Shown: positions 6,004 to 14,673 of the stretch, piece after piece
Layout of the letters: each line of letters opens with the position of its first letter
Numbering within the stretch: position 1 is the first letter of the stretch
NCBI RefSeq assembly: GCF_002954685.1
Contig: NZ_MSCN01000001.1
Coordinates: forward strand, 2,126,429 to 2,190,428
Reading direction: 5' to 3'
DNA: 64,000 nt
Source: Polaribacter porphyrae
GTDB lineage: Bacteria; Bacteroidota; Bacteroidia; Flavobacteriales; Flavobacteriaceae
Translations under genes and position numbers: made by a program
The notes under the pieces: generated by a model
The model's database searches: none
Told to the model about the DNA's origin: nothing
What the model saw: only the letters and a program-made list of their open reading frames with translations

Positions 6004-8562
6004 TTAGTTCTTAATCTTTTGAGCTCTTACTAAATTATCTGTTGTTTGATGTAATTTCTGTAGTAAATTCTTATTATAGTTCGGATTATCTTTTAAAAAT
6101 TCTTGTACAATATTATAAGCCTCTCTTGATGAATAATTACCAAAAGAACTAGTTAACCATCTTTTTGGAAAAAATATATCTCCTGTAACTTGTACCTCTT
6201 GCAATTTATCTAAAATTGGTCTTAAGTGTTTAGATGCTGATTTTTGACGTAATGGATGATGAATGTTATTTAAGGCGGTTTGTACCCAAGATTCTTTTTC
6301 TCTATTTTCTTTCAAAAATAATGATTCCATGAAATCATCTCTTTCTGGCGAAGATTCACTTAAAGAAGGTAAAAGCCATCTAAAGCGTACTAACCTATCT
6401 TTATTAGAAATACTATCTTGTTGTTTATCTAATATTATTGATGAATATGGATGTTTAAAAATAACTAATTTCATAGCTAAATCAGTATAATCACTCTCAT
6501 TTAAAAAGAGATTTTTATATACTTTTTGCTTTTTCCAAACAGCGTATAATGTTCTCAATGCCTTGGTATCATAACCAATTTGAGTTAATAATTTAAAGGC
6601 TATCTTTTTTACATTTTTAGGGTTATTTTTTTCAAGAATTTCTTTTAAGGTTTGTTCTGTAGTTGGCAACCAATTTTCGCGTTGCTGTTCACTTAAAAAA
6701 GTCCAAAAAATAGTATTTAATCTAGAGGTTAAGTAATTTAAAATTAATTCATTTTTTTCATACAAAATCGCCTCTAAAAATACTTTGTAAATTTCAAAAG
6801 CATCTACTTTACCAATTAACATGTTTTCATATAAATTGATAAATTGATACCCTCTTGATACTTCATCCTTAATATCTTTATAAGAGTAAATATTGTTCTT
6901 ATAGATAGGAAAAACTCCATAACCAAAACCATTGGTATTATATAAAACTTGACCAGGCTTAAAATCTTTTGTAGCAGAAGTAATATCAAAAGATTTACCA
7001 ATATTTTTAATGTTAATATTTTTTATATAACCTCGTTTATCTTTTAACTGGATTTTAAAAGATTGTGTCCAAATTTTATTAGAATTATCTTCTGCTTTTT
7101 GATGAATTATGAACTTGGTTACATTCCCTTTTTCATTCGTTTCTATCTCTTCATAAAAAATAGGTCTCCCTGCTGAATTTACCCAAACATCACTCCAATT
7201 TTTAATATTACCTGTAGTTTTTTTATCAAAAATTGATACTAACTCACTCCAATCTGCATTAGAGTTTTCATATGTATTGATATACTCTTTGATACCTTCT
7301 TGAAAAAGATCTTCTCCTAACAAGTACTCTAATTGACGCATCATAATTGGTGCTTTGTTGTAAATAATTCTACCATACAAAGAACCTGCATTTTTTAGAT
7401 TATCCAGATTTTGACGAATTGCATTTGTACCTTTTGTTCTATCTTCAGAATATGCACTTGGGTAATGACTCATCATAAAACTTAAATTATGATTTACTTC
7501 TGGGTATACAGGATTTACAATTTTATCTGCCATAAAATTAGCAAATACTTCTTTCATCCATACATCATTAAACCATTTCATTGTTACCAAATCTCCAAAC
7601 CACATATGCGATGTTTCATGTGCAATAAGTTTAGCTCTCCTTAATTTTTGATTTTGAGTCGCATTTTTATCTAAAAACAAAGATGATTGTCTGTATTGAA
7701 TCGCTCCTACATGCTCCATTCCTCCATATTGAAAAGGTGGGATTGCTGCAAAATCCATTTTTTGAAATGGAAACTTTACTTGAGTATATTCTTCTAAAAA
7801 GTCAAGTGAATTTTGATGAATTTGAAACACTTTATCAACACTTTCTTTAATTTTTTCTTTATTGTTTTCTCGATACAGAAACTGCATATCAAACGCTCCT
7901 GGGTTTTTAGTTTTGGTTGTAAATTTGCCAGCTACAAAAGAAAATAAATAGGTACTCATTAAATCAGACTCTTCAAAAGTATGCTCTATAAAATTATTAA
8001 CTTCTAAACTACTTTCTTTATGAGAACTTGCTAGAACGTTCCAATCTTTTGGTGCTGTAATTCTTAAGTTATACTTTGCTTTCATGTCTGGTTGATCAAA
8101 ACAAGGAAACAACGTACTTGCTCTATCTGGCACTAATAGAGTGTATAAAAACTCCTCATTTCTGTTGAGAGATGTTTCGCCAGCATCAAAAAATATTTCA
8201 ATGTTATTACTCCCTAAACTTAATAATTTTTTATCAATAATAATATGTTCATTTTCATGATTTATATTAGACAACACATCATTTACATTCATTGAATTTA
8301 ACCTTGATTTATCTTCATTAAAATCAACAATGACATCTTTACTTAAATCATTTACAGTAAAAAAAATCTTTAATCTAGTATTAATTGGTTTTTCTTTTTC
8401 TTTGGGGATTTTAAAATGAATATTATAAACAACATCTGTTATTTGTTTTTTTCTATATTGAGCTAATTCGTAAGAAACTCCACCTTCTAACTTTTGTATT
8501 TCTTGTTTTTTATCACAAGAAAAAATGATAAAAAAACAGGCTGTAAAGATGAAATTTTTCAT
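6004..8562 (-). CDS. M1 family aminopeptidase, probable lipoprotein
   Basis: 852 residues. Begins with a short hydrophobic leader ending IFSC, so Cys16 is a likely lipobox cysteine and the protein is probably anchored in the envelope. The N-terminal beta domain is followed by the substrate-binding QYGGMEHVGA motif (GAMEN-like) and the zinc site HETSH (His315, Glu316, His319) with Glu338 as third ligand in WMKEVFANF. The C-terminal helical ERAP-like half completes the fold. It would remove N-terminal residues from peptides outside the cytoplasm. First gene of a two-gene unit with the DUF58 protein; a trxA terminator separates it from thioredoxin upstream. Confidence 0.92.
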   Translation of the reverse strand: MKNFIFTACFFIIFSCDKKQEIQKLEGGVSYELAQYRKKQITDVVYNIHFKIPKEKEKPINTRLKIFFTVNDLSKDVIVDFNEDKSRLNSMNVNDVLSNINHENEHIIIDKKLLSLGSNNIEIFFDAGETSLNRNEEFLYTLLVPDRASTLFPCFDQPDMKAKYNLRITAPKDWNVLASSHKESSLEVNNFIEHTFEESDLMSTYLFSFVAGKFTTKTKNPGAFDMQFLYRENNKEKIKESVDKVFQIHQNSLDFLEEYTQVKFPFQKMDFAAIPPFQYGGMEHVGAIQYRQSSLFLDKNATQNQKLRRAKLIAHETSHMWFGDLVTMKWFNDVWMKEVFANFMADKIVNPVYPEVNHNLSFMMSHYPSAYSEDRTKGTNAIRQNLDNLKNAGSLYGRIIYNKAPIMMRQLEYLLGEDLFQEGIKEYINTYENSNADWSELVSIFDKKTTGNIKNWSDVWVNSAGRPIFYEEIETNEKGNVTKFIIHQKAEDNSNKIWTQSFKIQLKDKRGYIKNINIKNIGKSFDITSATKDFKPGQVLYNTNGFGYGVFPIYKNNIYSYKDIKDEVSRGYQFINLYENMLIGKVDAFEIYKVFLEAILYEKNELILNYLTSRLNTIFWTFLSEQQRENWLPTTEQTLKEILEKNNPKNVKKIAFKLLTQIGYDTKALRTLYAVWKKQKVYKNLFLNESDYTDLAMKLVIFKHPYSSIILDKQQDSISNKDRLVRFRWLLPSLSESSPERDDFMESLFLKENREKESWVQTALNNIHHPLRQKSASKHLRPILDKLQEVQVTGDIFFPKRWLTSSFGNYSSREAYNIVQEFLKDNPNYNKNLLQKLHQTTDNLVRAQKIKN

Positions 8563-8633
8563 ATTGTTTTGTATTAATCAAATAGGAATTGTAAAATATT
8601 ATTTAAAATTAACAGATGTTTAAAAGGACTCCT

Positions 8634-8670
8634 AAAATAAAAAAAGGTTTAGCATTAGCCAAACCTTTTC
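8634..8670 (-). terminator. Intrinsic terminator of trxA
   Basis: Minus strand AAAAGGTTTGGC, short loop, GCTAAACCTTTT followed by a T-rich tract, about 22 bp past the thioredoxin stop codon. Confidence 0.85.
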
Positions 8671-8692
8671 TATTATATAAATTGTTAATCTA

Positions 8693-9010
8693 CTAAATAG
8701 CAGCGTCAATTTTACCTGTATACACATTTTTTGGAGCTACACCCACTTGCTTATCTATAACTTCACCATCTTTAAAAATTAAAACAGTTGGTATATTTCT
8801 AACTCCATATTTTGCTGCAAATTCTTGATTGGCATCAACATCAACTTTTCCTACAACAGCTTTACCTTCATATTCAGCGTGAATTTCATCAACAATTGGT
8901 CCAACCATTCTACAAGGTCCACACCAAGCTGCCCAAAAATCTACTAATACTGGTTTGTCTGATTTTAATACTACTTCATCAAAAGTTGCGTCTGTTATTT
9001 CTAATGCCAT
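8693..9010 (-). CDS. trxA: Thioredoxin
   Basis: 105 residues, typical thioredoxin size. The redox motif WCGPC is at 29-33 after the VDFWAAW strand, the cis-Pro loop is NIPTVLIF, and the C-terminal helix is intact. Cytoplasmic disulfide reductase that supplies electrons to, among others, PAPS/APS reductase (CysH) encoded in this window. It is monocistronic: its own promoter is at 9049-9056 and its terminator at 8634-8670. Confidence 0.97.
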   Translation of the reverse strand: MALEITDATFDEVVLKSDKPVLVDFWAAWCGPCRMVGPIVDEIHAEYEGKAVVGKVDVDANQEFAAKYGVRNIPTVLIFKDGEVIDKQVGVAPKNVYTGKIDAAI

Positions 9011-9048
9011 CTTATATATTATTTATTGATTAATTTAAAAAGAATACA

Positions 9049-9056
9049 CAAAAGTA
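9049..9056 (-). promoter_or_regulatory. -7 element of the trxA promoter
   Basis: TACTTTTG on the minus strand, a perfect TAnnTTTG, about 39 bp before the trxA start. No clear TTG at -33. Confidence 0.5.
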
Positions 9057-9141
9057 TATATTTTAAGAAGTGAAAACCTTTTAAAAAAATTGCTTTTTAC
9101 TATTTATCTATCAATTGTCTTTATGTAGTTTGATAAAATCT

Positions 9142-10095
9142 TTAAAATAATTCTGATGCAATTGCGTGAATGTTATCACTTTTCCCCATAGAATAATAGT
9201 GTAAAACTGGCACACCTGCTGCTAATAATTCTTTAGATTGTCGAATAGCAAACTCAATACCAACTTGACGAACAGCTTTATTCGTTTTACATTTTTCTAC
9301 TTCAGAAATTAGTGTTTCTGGAATATCAATTCTAAAAACTTGAGGCAATAATTGCAAATGACGTTTTACAGCAATGGGTTTAATTCCTGGAATAATTGGT
9401 ACATTTATTCCCGCTTTTTTAGCAGCATCTACAAATGCAAAATACTTTTGATTATCAAAAAACATTTGTGTAACCACATAATCTGCACCAGCATCTACTT
9501 TTTCTTTCAAACGCTTCAAATCGGTTTGTAAAGAAGGAGCTTCTAAATGTTTTTCTGGATAACCAGCAACTCCAATACAAAAATCGGCACAATTATTTGT
9601 TTCTACAACATCGTGTAAATATTTACCACAATTTAGATTTTGAATTTGAGAAACCAAACCTTTTGCATATTGATGTCCACCAGCTGAAGCCTCAAAATAC
9701 TTTTGATGACTCATTGCATCACCTCTTAAAGCCATTACATTATCTATACCTAAATAATGGCAATCAACCAGCAAATATTCGGTCTCTTCTTTGGTAAAAC
9801 CTCCACATAATACGTGAGGCACAGTATCAACATCATACTTATGTTTTATAGCTGCACAAATACCTAAAGTTCCAGGTCGCATTCTGGTTTTCTTTTTATC
9901 TAATAAGCCTTCCTTTTCTATATAAACGTACTCTTCTCTAGAAGTTGTAACATCTATAAATGGAGGCTTAAATTCCATTAAAGGATCAATATTATCATAC
10001 AATTGCTGAATGCTATTTCCTTTTTTTGGCGGAATAATTTCAAACGAAAACAATGTTTTTCCGTTTGCATTTTTTATGTGATCTGTTATTTTCAT
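9142..10095 (-). CDS. metF: Methylenetetrahydrofolate reductase
   Basis: 317 residues. Starts with KTLFSFEIIPPKKG (MetF FAD/folate site), contains FIDVTTSREE, MALRGD (the LRGDP-type loop) and YVVTQMFFDN, which are hallmark MetF segments. It reduces 5,10-methylene-THF to 5-methyl-THF, the methyl donor for MetH encoded just upstream. It is the last gene of the SAM-I riboswitch-led unit metH-N, ABM, metH-C, metF, although the 225-bp gap from metH-C is full of repeats and could hold a second promoter. AGGGGA from a C/G-rich hairpin sits right before its ATG. Confidence 0.95.
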   Translation of the reverse strand: MKITDHIKNANGKTLFSFEIIPPKKGNSIQQLYDNIDPLMEFKPPFIDVTTSREEYVYIEKEGLLDKKKTRMRPGTLGICAAIKHKYDVDTVPHVLCGGFTKEETEYLLVDCHYLGIDNVMALRGDAMSHQKYFEASAGGHQYAKGLVSQIQNLNCGKYLHDVVETNNCADFCIGVAGYPEKHLEAPSLQTDLKRLKEKVDAGADYVVTQMFFDNQKYFAFVDAAKKAGINVPIIPGIKPIAVKRHLQLLPQVFRIDIPETLISEVEKCKTNKAVRQVGIEFAIRQSKELLAAGVPVLHYYSMGKSDNIHAIASELF

Positions 10096-10096
10096 T

Positions 10097-10117
10097 CCCC
10101 TAAATCCCCAAAGGGGA
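10097..10117. repeat. CCCC/GGGG hairpin before metF
   Basis: CCCC-TAAAT-CCCC-AAA-GGGG, a short G/C element of a kind I associate with flavobacterial intergenic repeats. On the minus strand it forms a hairpin immediately before the metF ATG and could occlude its ribosome binding site. Confidence 0.5.
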
Positions 10118-10143
10118 CTTTTTAATTATTATTAATATTTATT

Positions 10144-10223
10144 TGGGCGTTACCTTTCAGGTCGCGCTTTCCATTATATCCCTGAAACAAGTTCAGGGGA
10201 TGCCATTTCAATCGCTAACGCAA
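10144..10223. repeat. Composite dispersed palindromic element in the metH-metF spacer
   Basis: Two outer arms (minus strand GCGATTGAAATGGCATCC and GGTAACGCCCA) flank an inner hairpin CCCTGAAACAAGTTCAGGG at 10180-10198. The GATTGAAA-nn-CATCC arm recurs at 16767-16782 and the inner CTGAAACAAGTTCAG core recurs at 13334-13350 and 34176-34190. The element therefore appears to be built from separately dispersed parts. About 12 G+C-rich bases around TCGCGC stand out from the AT-rich surroundings. Confidence 0.65.
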
Positions 10224-10289
10224 CTCGTTTGCCAACGTGGCTACGAATTTAAAAAAGCAACCTTATTTATTAACTTTTTGTTTTTCATA

Positions 10290-10319
10290 TACCTACAAGG
10301 TTTTTAAAACCTTACAGGA
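10290..10319. repeat. ACCTACAAGG/CCTTrCAGG palindrome, copy 1
   Basis: TACCTACAAGG, T/A-rich centre, CCTTACAGGA. One of six copies of the same palindromic repeat in this window. It touches the 3' end of metH-C and could act as an RNA 3'-end hairpin. Confidence 0.7.
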
Positions 10320-10320
10320 T

Positions 10321-12993
10321 TTAGTTCGCCAATGATGGATGCAACCACTTTCTAGCTTTCTCTTTTGTAATTCCTTTTCTTTCTGCAAAATCTGTAACTT
10401 GGTCATCTGTAATTTTACCCAAACCAAAATATTTAGCTTCTTTATTGGCAAAATAATATCCAGAAACTGCAGCTGCTGGCCACATTGCCAAACTTTCTGT
10501 TAAACTAACTCCAATCTGATTTTCTACATCTAACAACTCCCAAATCGTTTCTTTTTCTAAATGATCAGGACAAGCAGGATAACCTGGAGCAGGACGAATT
10601 CCTTTGTAATTTTCTTTAATTAAATCATCATTTGTCAATTCTTCATCTGATGAATAACCCCAATGTTTTGTTCTGATTTGTTTGTGCAAATATTCTGCAA
10701 AAGCTTCAGCAAACCTATCTGCAATGGCTTGTGCCATAATTGCGTTATAATCATCTTCTTTGGCTTTATAAGAATCTGCTAATTCTTGAGCTCCAAAAAT
10801 ACCTACACAAAAAGCACCAATATAATCAGTTTTTTCAGTTTCTTTTGGTGCAATAAAATCGGCTAGTGCAATATTAGCAATACCTTCACGCTTTTTTAAT
10901 TGCTGACGTAAAGTTCTAAAAACAGCAATTTCTTTTCCTTTTTTCTGAACAGAAATATCATCTTCATTAATTGAATTTGCTTCAAACAAACCAAAAATTG
11001 CTTTTGGCTTTAAAAGTTGTTTTGCTATAATTTCATCAATCATTGCTTGTGCTTCTTCAAACATAATTGTTGCTTGCTCGCCAACAACTTTGTCTGTTAA
11101 AATGGCTGGAAATTTTCCATGTAAATCCCAACTTCTAAAAAATGGACTCCAATCGATAAATGGAACCAGTTCTTTTAAACTTAATTGTTCTAAAGTCTGA
11201 ATTCCGAGTTCTTTTGGTTTTACAATTTCTGAAGTTTCCCAATCTATTTTGTATTTGCGTTTGCGAGCTTCATCAATAGAAATGTATGATTTTTCTTTAC
11301 CGCGTTTTAAAAACTTGGTTCTAAACTCATCGTAATCTTTTTTTAATTTGGCAGTATACAAATGGCTTGACTTTTTGTTTAATAAATCGCCAACAACAGT
11401 TACTGCTCTACTTGCATCATTTACATGAACAACTGCGTTTTTATATTGTGTATCAATTTTAACTGCTGTGTGGGCTTTAGAGGTTGTTGCACCACCAATT
11501 AACAAAGGCAACTCAAAATTTTGACGCTCCATTTCTTTTGCCAAATAGACCATTTCATCTAAAGAAGGCGTTATCAATCCACTTAAACCAATCGCATCTA
11601 CATTTTCTCTTTTCGCAGTTTCTATGATTTTTTCTGGTGGAACCATCACCCCTAAATCTACAATTTCGTAGTTATTACAACCCAAAACAACACTCACAAT
11701 ATTTTTACCAATATCGTGAACATCACCCTTAACTGTAGCCATTAGAATTTTTCCAAGAGCCCTTTGTTCTTCTCCTTTTTCGGCTTCAATAAACGGATTT
11801 AAATAAGCAACCGCTTTTTTCATTACCCTAGCTGATTTTACTACTTGTGGTAAGAACATTTTTCCTGCTCCAAATAAATCGCCAACCACATTCATACCAA
11901 TCATTAGATTGCCTTCAATAACTTCAATTGGTTTTGCAGCTTCTTGTCTTGCTTGTTCTACGTCTTCTATAATAAAAGCGTCAATTCCTTTTACTAAAGC
12001 GTGTGTAATTCTGTCTTGAAGCGGATTTTCTCTCCAACTTAAATCGACTGTTTTTTCTTTTTTAGAACCTTTTACAGTTTCTGCAAAGTCTAATAAGCGT
12101 TCTGTAGCATCTGCTCTTCTATCAAGAATTACATCTTCTACATGTTCTAATAAATCTTTAGGAATATCATCATAAACTTCTAACATTGCAGGGTTTACAA
12201 TCCCAATATTCATACCTGCTTGAATTGCGTGATATAAAAAGACAGAGTGCATTGCTTCGCGAACTGTATTATTCCCTCTGAAAGAGAAAGACACGTTACT
12301 CACTCCTCCACTAACAGAAACATTAGGTAAATTTTCACGAACCCATTTGGTTGCTTCAATAAAATCGATAGCATTTCTTCTGTGTACATCCATTCCTGTT
12401 GCAACTGGAAAAATGTTTAAATCGAAAATAATATCTTCACTCGGAAAACCAACTTTATTAACCAAAATATCATAAGACCGTTTGGCAATTTCTATTCTGC
12501 GTTCGTAATTATCTGCTTGACCTACTTCATCAAAAGCCATAACAATTACTGCAGCTCCATACTTTTTTATTTGTTTAGCTTCCCAAATAAATTTTTCTTC
12601 TCCTTCTTTTAATGAAATAGAATTCACCACACATTTACCTTGTACAACTTGCAAACCAGCTTCTATAATTTCCCATTTAGAACTATCAATCATCATTGGT
12701 ACTCTACAAATATCAGGTTCAGCAGCAATTAAATTTAGAAAACGAACCATTGCTTCTTTTCCATCAAGAAGCCCATCATCCATATTAATGTCAACAATTT
12801 GTGCTCCTCCATCTACTTGATGTCTTGCAATATCTAATGCTTCATCAAATTTTTCATCTTTGATTAATCGCAAAAATTTTCGAGAACCTGCAACATTTGT
12901 ACGTTCTCCAACATTGATAAAGTTGCTGTTTTCATTCAAGATTAGTGGTTCTAATCCTGATAAACGCATATAACGTGATTGTTTAGCTTTCAT
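10321..12993 (-). CDS. metH: Methionine synthase, C-terminal part (pterin, cobalamin and AdoMet-activation domains)
   Basis: 890 residues; lacks the homocysteine-binding domain, which is encoded separately at 13324-14337. Pterin-binding domain about 20-285 ([16 protein letters not shown]), cobalamin cap and domain about 315-560 with the cobalt-ligand motif DVHDIG (His426 is the axial ligand), activation domain about 590-890 with [12 protein letters not shown]. Transfers methyl from 5-methyl-THF through cobalamin to homocysteine bound by the partner protein. It needs B12. Downstream of the ABM gene, upstream of metF. The domain split is recognised in other Bacteroidota and is not a frameshift artefact, because an intact gene lies between the halves. 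Confidence 0.96.
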   Translation of the reverse strand: MKAKQSRYMRLSGLEPLILNENSNFINVGERTNVAGSRKFLRLIKDEKFDEALDIARHQVDGGAQIVDINMDDGLLDGKEAMVRFLNLIAAEPDICRVPMMIDSSKWEIIEAGLQVVQGKCVVNSISLKEGEEKFIWEAKQIKKYGAAVIVMAFDEVGQADNYERRIEIAKRSYDILVNKVGFPSEDIIFDLNIFPVATGMDVHRRNAIDFIEATKWVRENLPNVSVSGGVSNVSFSFRGNNTVREAMHSVFLYHAIQAGMNIGIVNPAMLEVYDDIPKDLLEHVEDVILDRRADATERLLDFAETVKGSKKEKTVDLSWRENPLQDRITHALVKGIDAFIIEDVEQARQEAAKPIEVIEGNLMIGMNVVGDLFGAGKMFLPQVVKSARVMKKAVAYLNPFIEAEKGEEQRALGKILMATVKGDVHDIGKNIVSVVLGCNNYEIVDLGVMVPPEKIIETAKRENVDAIGLSGLITPSLDEMVYLAKEMERQNFELPLLIGGATTSKAHTAVKIDTQYKNAVVHVNDASRAVTVVGDLLNKKSSHLYTAKLKKDYDEFRTKFLKRGKEKSYISIDEARKRKYKIDWETSEIVKPKELGIQTLEQLSLKELVPFIDWSPFFRSWDLHGKFPAILTDKVVGEQATIMFEEAQAMIDEIIAKQLLKPKAIFGLFEANSINEDDISVQKKGKEIAVFRTLRQQLKKREGIANIALADFIAPKETEKTDYIGAFCVGIFGAQELADSYKAKEDDYNAIMAQAIADRFAEAFAEYLHKQIRTKHWGYSSDEELTNDDLIKENYKGIRPAPGYPACPDHLEKETIWELLDVENQIGVSLTESLAMWPAAAVSGYYFANKEAKYFGLGKITDDQVTDFAERKGITKEKARKWLHPSLAN

Positions 12994-13004
12994 GTTTATT
13001 AAAA

Positions 13005-13034
13005 TACCTACAAGGTTTTAGAAACCTTGCAGGA
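13005..13034. repeat. ACCTACAAGG/CCTTGCAGG palindrome, copy 2
   Basis: TACCTACAAGG, centre TTTTAGAAA, CCTTGCAGGA in the spacer between the ABM gene and metH-C, 12 bp before the metH-C start. Confidence 0.75.
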
Positions 13035-13038
13035 AATG

Positions 13039-13320
13039 TTATTTATAATGTTCTACAGTTGGAAATGGTTTATAAAAATGATGTAATAATTCTTTCCATT
13101 CTTGATATTTATCAGATTTTCTGAATCCAATCTCATGATCTTCTAAAGTTTCCCAGTTCACTAATAGAATAAACTTATCTTCTTGCTCAAGACACTTTTT
13201 TAGTTGATGAGAAATATATCCCTTTCTAGAAGAAATAATACTCTCTGCTTTTTGAAAATCAATCTCAAAATCTTCAGAAAGACCTTTTTTAATATGTAAA
13301 ATAGCTACTTCTAAAATCAT
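13039..13320 (-). CDS. Small ABM (antibiotic biosynthesis monooxygenase-like) domain protein
   Basis: 93 residues forming a single dimeric alpha/beta-barrel ABM fold by pattern: MILEVAILHIKKGLSEDFE, GYISHQLKKCLEQEDKFILLVNWETLEDHEIGFR, KYQEWKELLHHFYKPFP. ABM proteins range from heme-degrading monooxygenases to simple detoxifiers, so the substrate cannot be inferred. It sits between the two parts of methionine synthase, 3 bp after the stop of the N-terminal part, and so is under the same SAM riboswitch. A link to methionine or B12 metabolism is plausible from position only. Confidence 0.85.
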   Translation of the reverse strand: MILEVAILHIKKGLSEDFEIDFQKAESIISSRKGYISHQLKKCLEQEDKFILLVNWETLEDHEIGFRKSDKYQEWKELLHHFYKPFPTVEHYK

Positions 13321-13323
13321 AAC

Positions 13324-14337
13324 TTAATGTGATTCTGAAACAAGTTCAGAATGACGTCTTGGTTTATATTTTGATGCGATATTTGCTATCACTTTTATAT
13401 GCTCTGGACTTGTACCACAACATCCTCCAATAATATTGATCAAATTTTTCTTTAGATATTCTTCAATTTGTTCTCCCATTTCTTCTGGAGTTTCATCATA
13501 TTCACCAAAAGCATTTGGCAAACCTGCATTTGGATGTGCAGAAATTGCAAAATCTGTTTTACTGGCTATCGCTTCTAAATGCGGTTGTAATAAATTAGCC
13601 CCTAATGCACAATTAAATCCTACAGACAACAATGGAATATGAGAAACAGAAATTAAAAAAGCTTCTGCTGTTTGCCCTGACAATGTTCTGCCTGAAGCAT
13701 CTGTAATTGTTCCACTTAACATCACAGGGACTTCAATATTACGTTCTTCTTTTACTTGCTCAATAGCAAATAAAGCCGCTTTTGCATTTAAAGTATCAAA
13801 AACCGTTTCTACCAATAAAATATCAGCTCCACCATCTAATAAAGCTTCTGCTTGTTGTTTGTAGGCAATACGTAATTCATCAAAAGTAACTGCTCTGTAT
13901 CCAGGATCATTTACGTCTGGAGACATACTTGCTGTTCTGTTTGTTGGCCCAATTGAACCTGCAACAAATCGTGGTTTATGAGGATCTTTTGCGGTAAATT
14001 CATCTGCTACTTCTTTGGCAATTTTTGCAGATTGATAGTTTAATTCATAGACCAAATCTTCCATTTGATAATCTGCCATAGCAATTGTAGTTCCAGAAAA
14101 CGTATTAGTTTCTATAATATCTGCACCAGCTTCAAAATACTTTCCGTGAATGGTTTTTATAGCTTCTGGTTGAGTTATAGACAACAAATCGTTGTTACCT
14201 TGCAAAGGAGTAGGATAGTCTTTAAAGCGTTCTCCTCTAAAATCTTCTTCTGTGAATTTATAAGCTTGTAGCATAGTACCCATTGCACCATCTAAAACTA
14301 AAATTCTTTCTTGTAAAGCTTTGTAAATGTTTGACAT
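13324..14337 (-). CDS. metH: Methionine synthase, homocysteine-binding N-terminal part
   Basis: 337 residues. TIM-barrel homocysteine S-methyltransferase domain with LDGAMGTMLQ at 15-24, GSIGPTNRTAS, and zinc ligands Cys243 (FNCALGA), Cys306 and Cys307 (GGCCGTSPEHI). It presents zinc-bound homocysteine to the cobalamin part encoded at 10321-12993. First gene after a SAM-I riboswitch (14387-14489), so expression should fall when SAM is high. Odd feature: the last nine residues, HSELVSESH, are translated from a dispersed palindromic repeat (13330-13356), so the natural C-terminus has been replaced or extended. Confidence 0.95.
   Translation of the reverse strand: MSNIYKALQERILVLDGAMGTMLQAYKFTEEDFRGERFKDYPTPLQGNNDLLSITQPEAIKTIHGKYFEAGADIIETNTFSGTTIAMADYQMEDLVYELNYQSAKIAKEVADEFTAKDPHKPRFVAGSIGPTNRTASMSPDVNDPGYRAVTFDELRIAYKQQAEALLDGGADILLVETVFDTLNAKAALFAIEQVKEERNIEVPVMLSGTITDASGRTLSGQTAEAFLISVSHIPLLSVGFNCALGANLLQPHLEAIASKTDFAISAHPNAGLPNAFGEYDETPEEMGEQIEEYLKKNLINIIGGCCGTSPEHIKVIANIASKYKPRRHSELVSESH
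13330..13356. repeat. Dispersed palindrome inside the metH-N coding end
   Basis: TTCTGAAACAAGTTCAGAA (13333-13351) is a 7-bp stem with 5-nt loop. On the minus strand it is read in frame as HSELVSESH before the stop codon. The same core CTGAAACAAGTTCAG occurs at 10182-10196 and 34176-34190 with different but still complementary outer bases. Confidence 0.8.
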
Positions 14338-14386
14338 ATTTATTTTTCTTTAATATGTCATCAGGAAAAGTGAAATCTTTTTCGCT

Positions 14387-14489
14387 GTTATCTGTCAGAA
14401 TAAAATTCTGTAGAATGTAGCACCTTTCTCAATAGTGAGAGGTTGCCAAGGTTTCATTGGGTCTAATCCCTCTACCTTTCGTGATAACG
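14387..14489 (-). promoter_or_regulatory. SAM-I riboswitch (S box) in front of metH-N
   Basis: On the minus strand, P1 GTTATC (14488-14483) pairs with GATAAC (14392-14387). Between them are the S-box hallmarks: AAAGGTAGAGGG, the ACCCAATGAAACC core, GGCAACCTCTC, then AGGTGCTACATTC and a simple P4 hairpin CAGAATTTTATTCTG. It regulates the metH-N, ABM, metH-C, metF unit in response to S-adenosylmethionine. There is no strong T-tract terminator between it and the ATG at 14337, so control may be at translation. Confidence 0.93.
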
Positions 14490-14591
14490 TATCAATAAAT
14501 TTATGAACTGTAATTCGATGCAAAGTAACGAACTTTTTTTGTGTTTTTATAATGAATATCCTTTTTCTTTGAAATTATCCTTTAGAAAATT

Positions 14592-14643
14592 AGTTCTCGA
14601 TGCAATTTTTCTTCATTCTTCTAAAAAAACACTCGAACTGACA
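14592..14643. repeat. TTCTCGAT...CACTCGAACTG dispersed repeat
   Basis: Minus strand reads TGTCAGTTCGAGTG, an A/T-rich centre, AAAAATTGCATCGAGAACT. Closely similar sequence lies at 32610-32662. It is upstream of the SAM-I leader and downstream of cysM, in a 336-bp non-coding stretch that holds only this repeat and the riboswitch. Confidence 0.65.
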
Positions 14644-14673
14644 ATCATTAACTAATTATTATAAAATTAATAG

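Noticed and set aside
10321..14337. Frameshifted single methionine synthase gene
   Set aside because: A complete 93-aa gene lies between the two parts and each part has its own proper start and stop, so the split is real.
14338..14386. Transcription terminator between the metH riboswitch and its gene
   Set aside because: The A/T-rich hairpin here (AAAAGATTTCACTTTT) is weak and has no proper T-tract, so I do not call a terminator expression platform.
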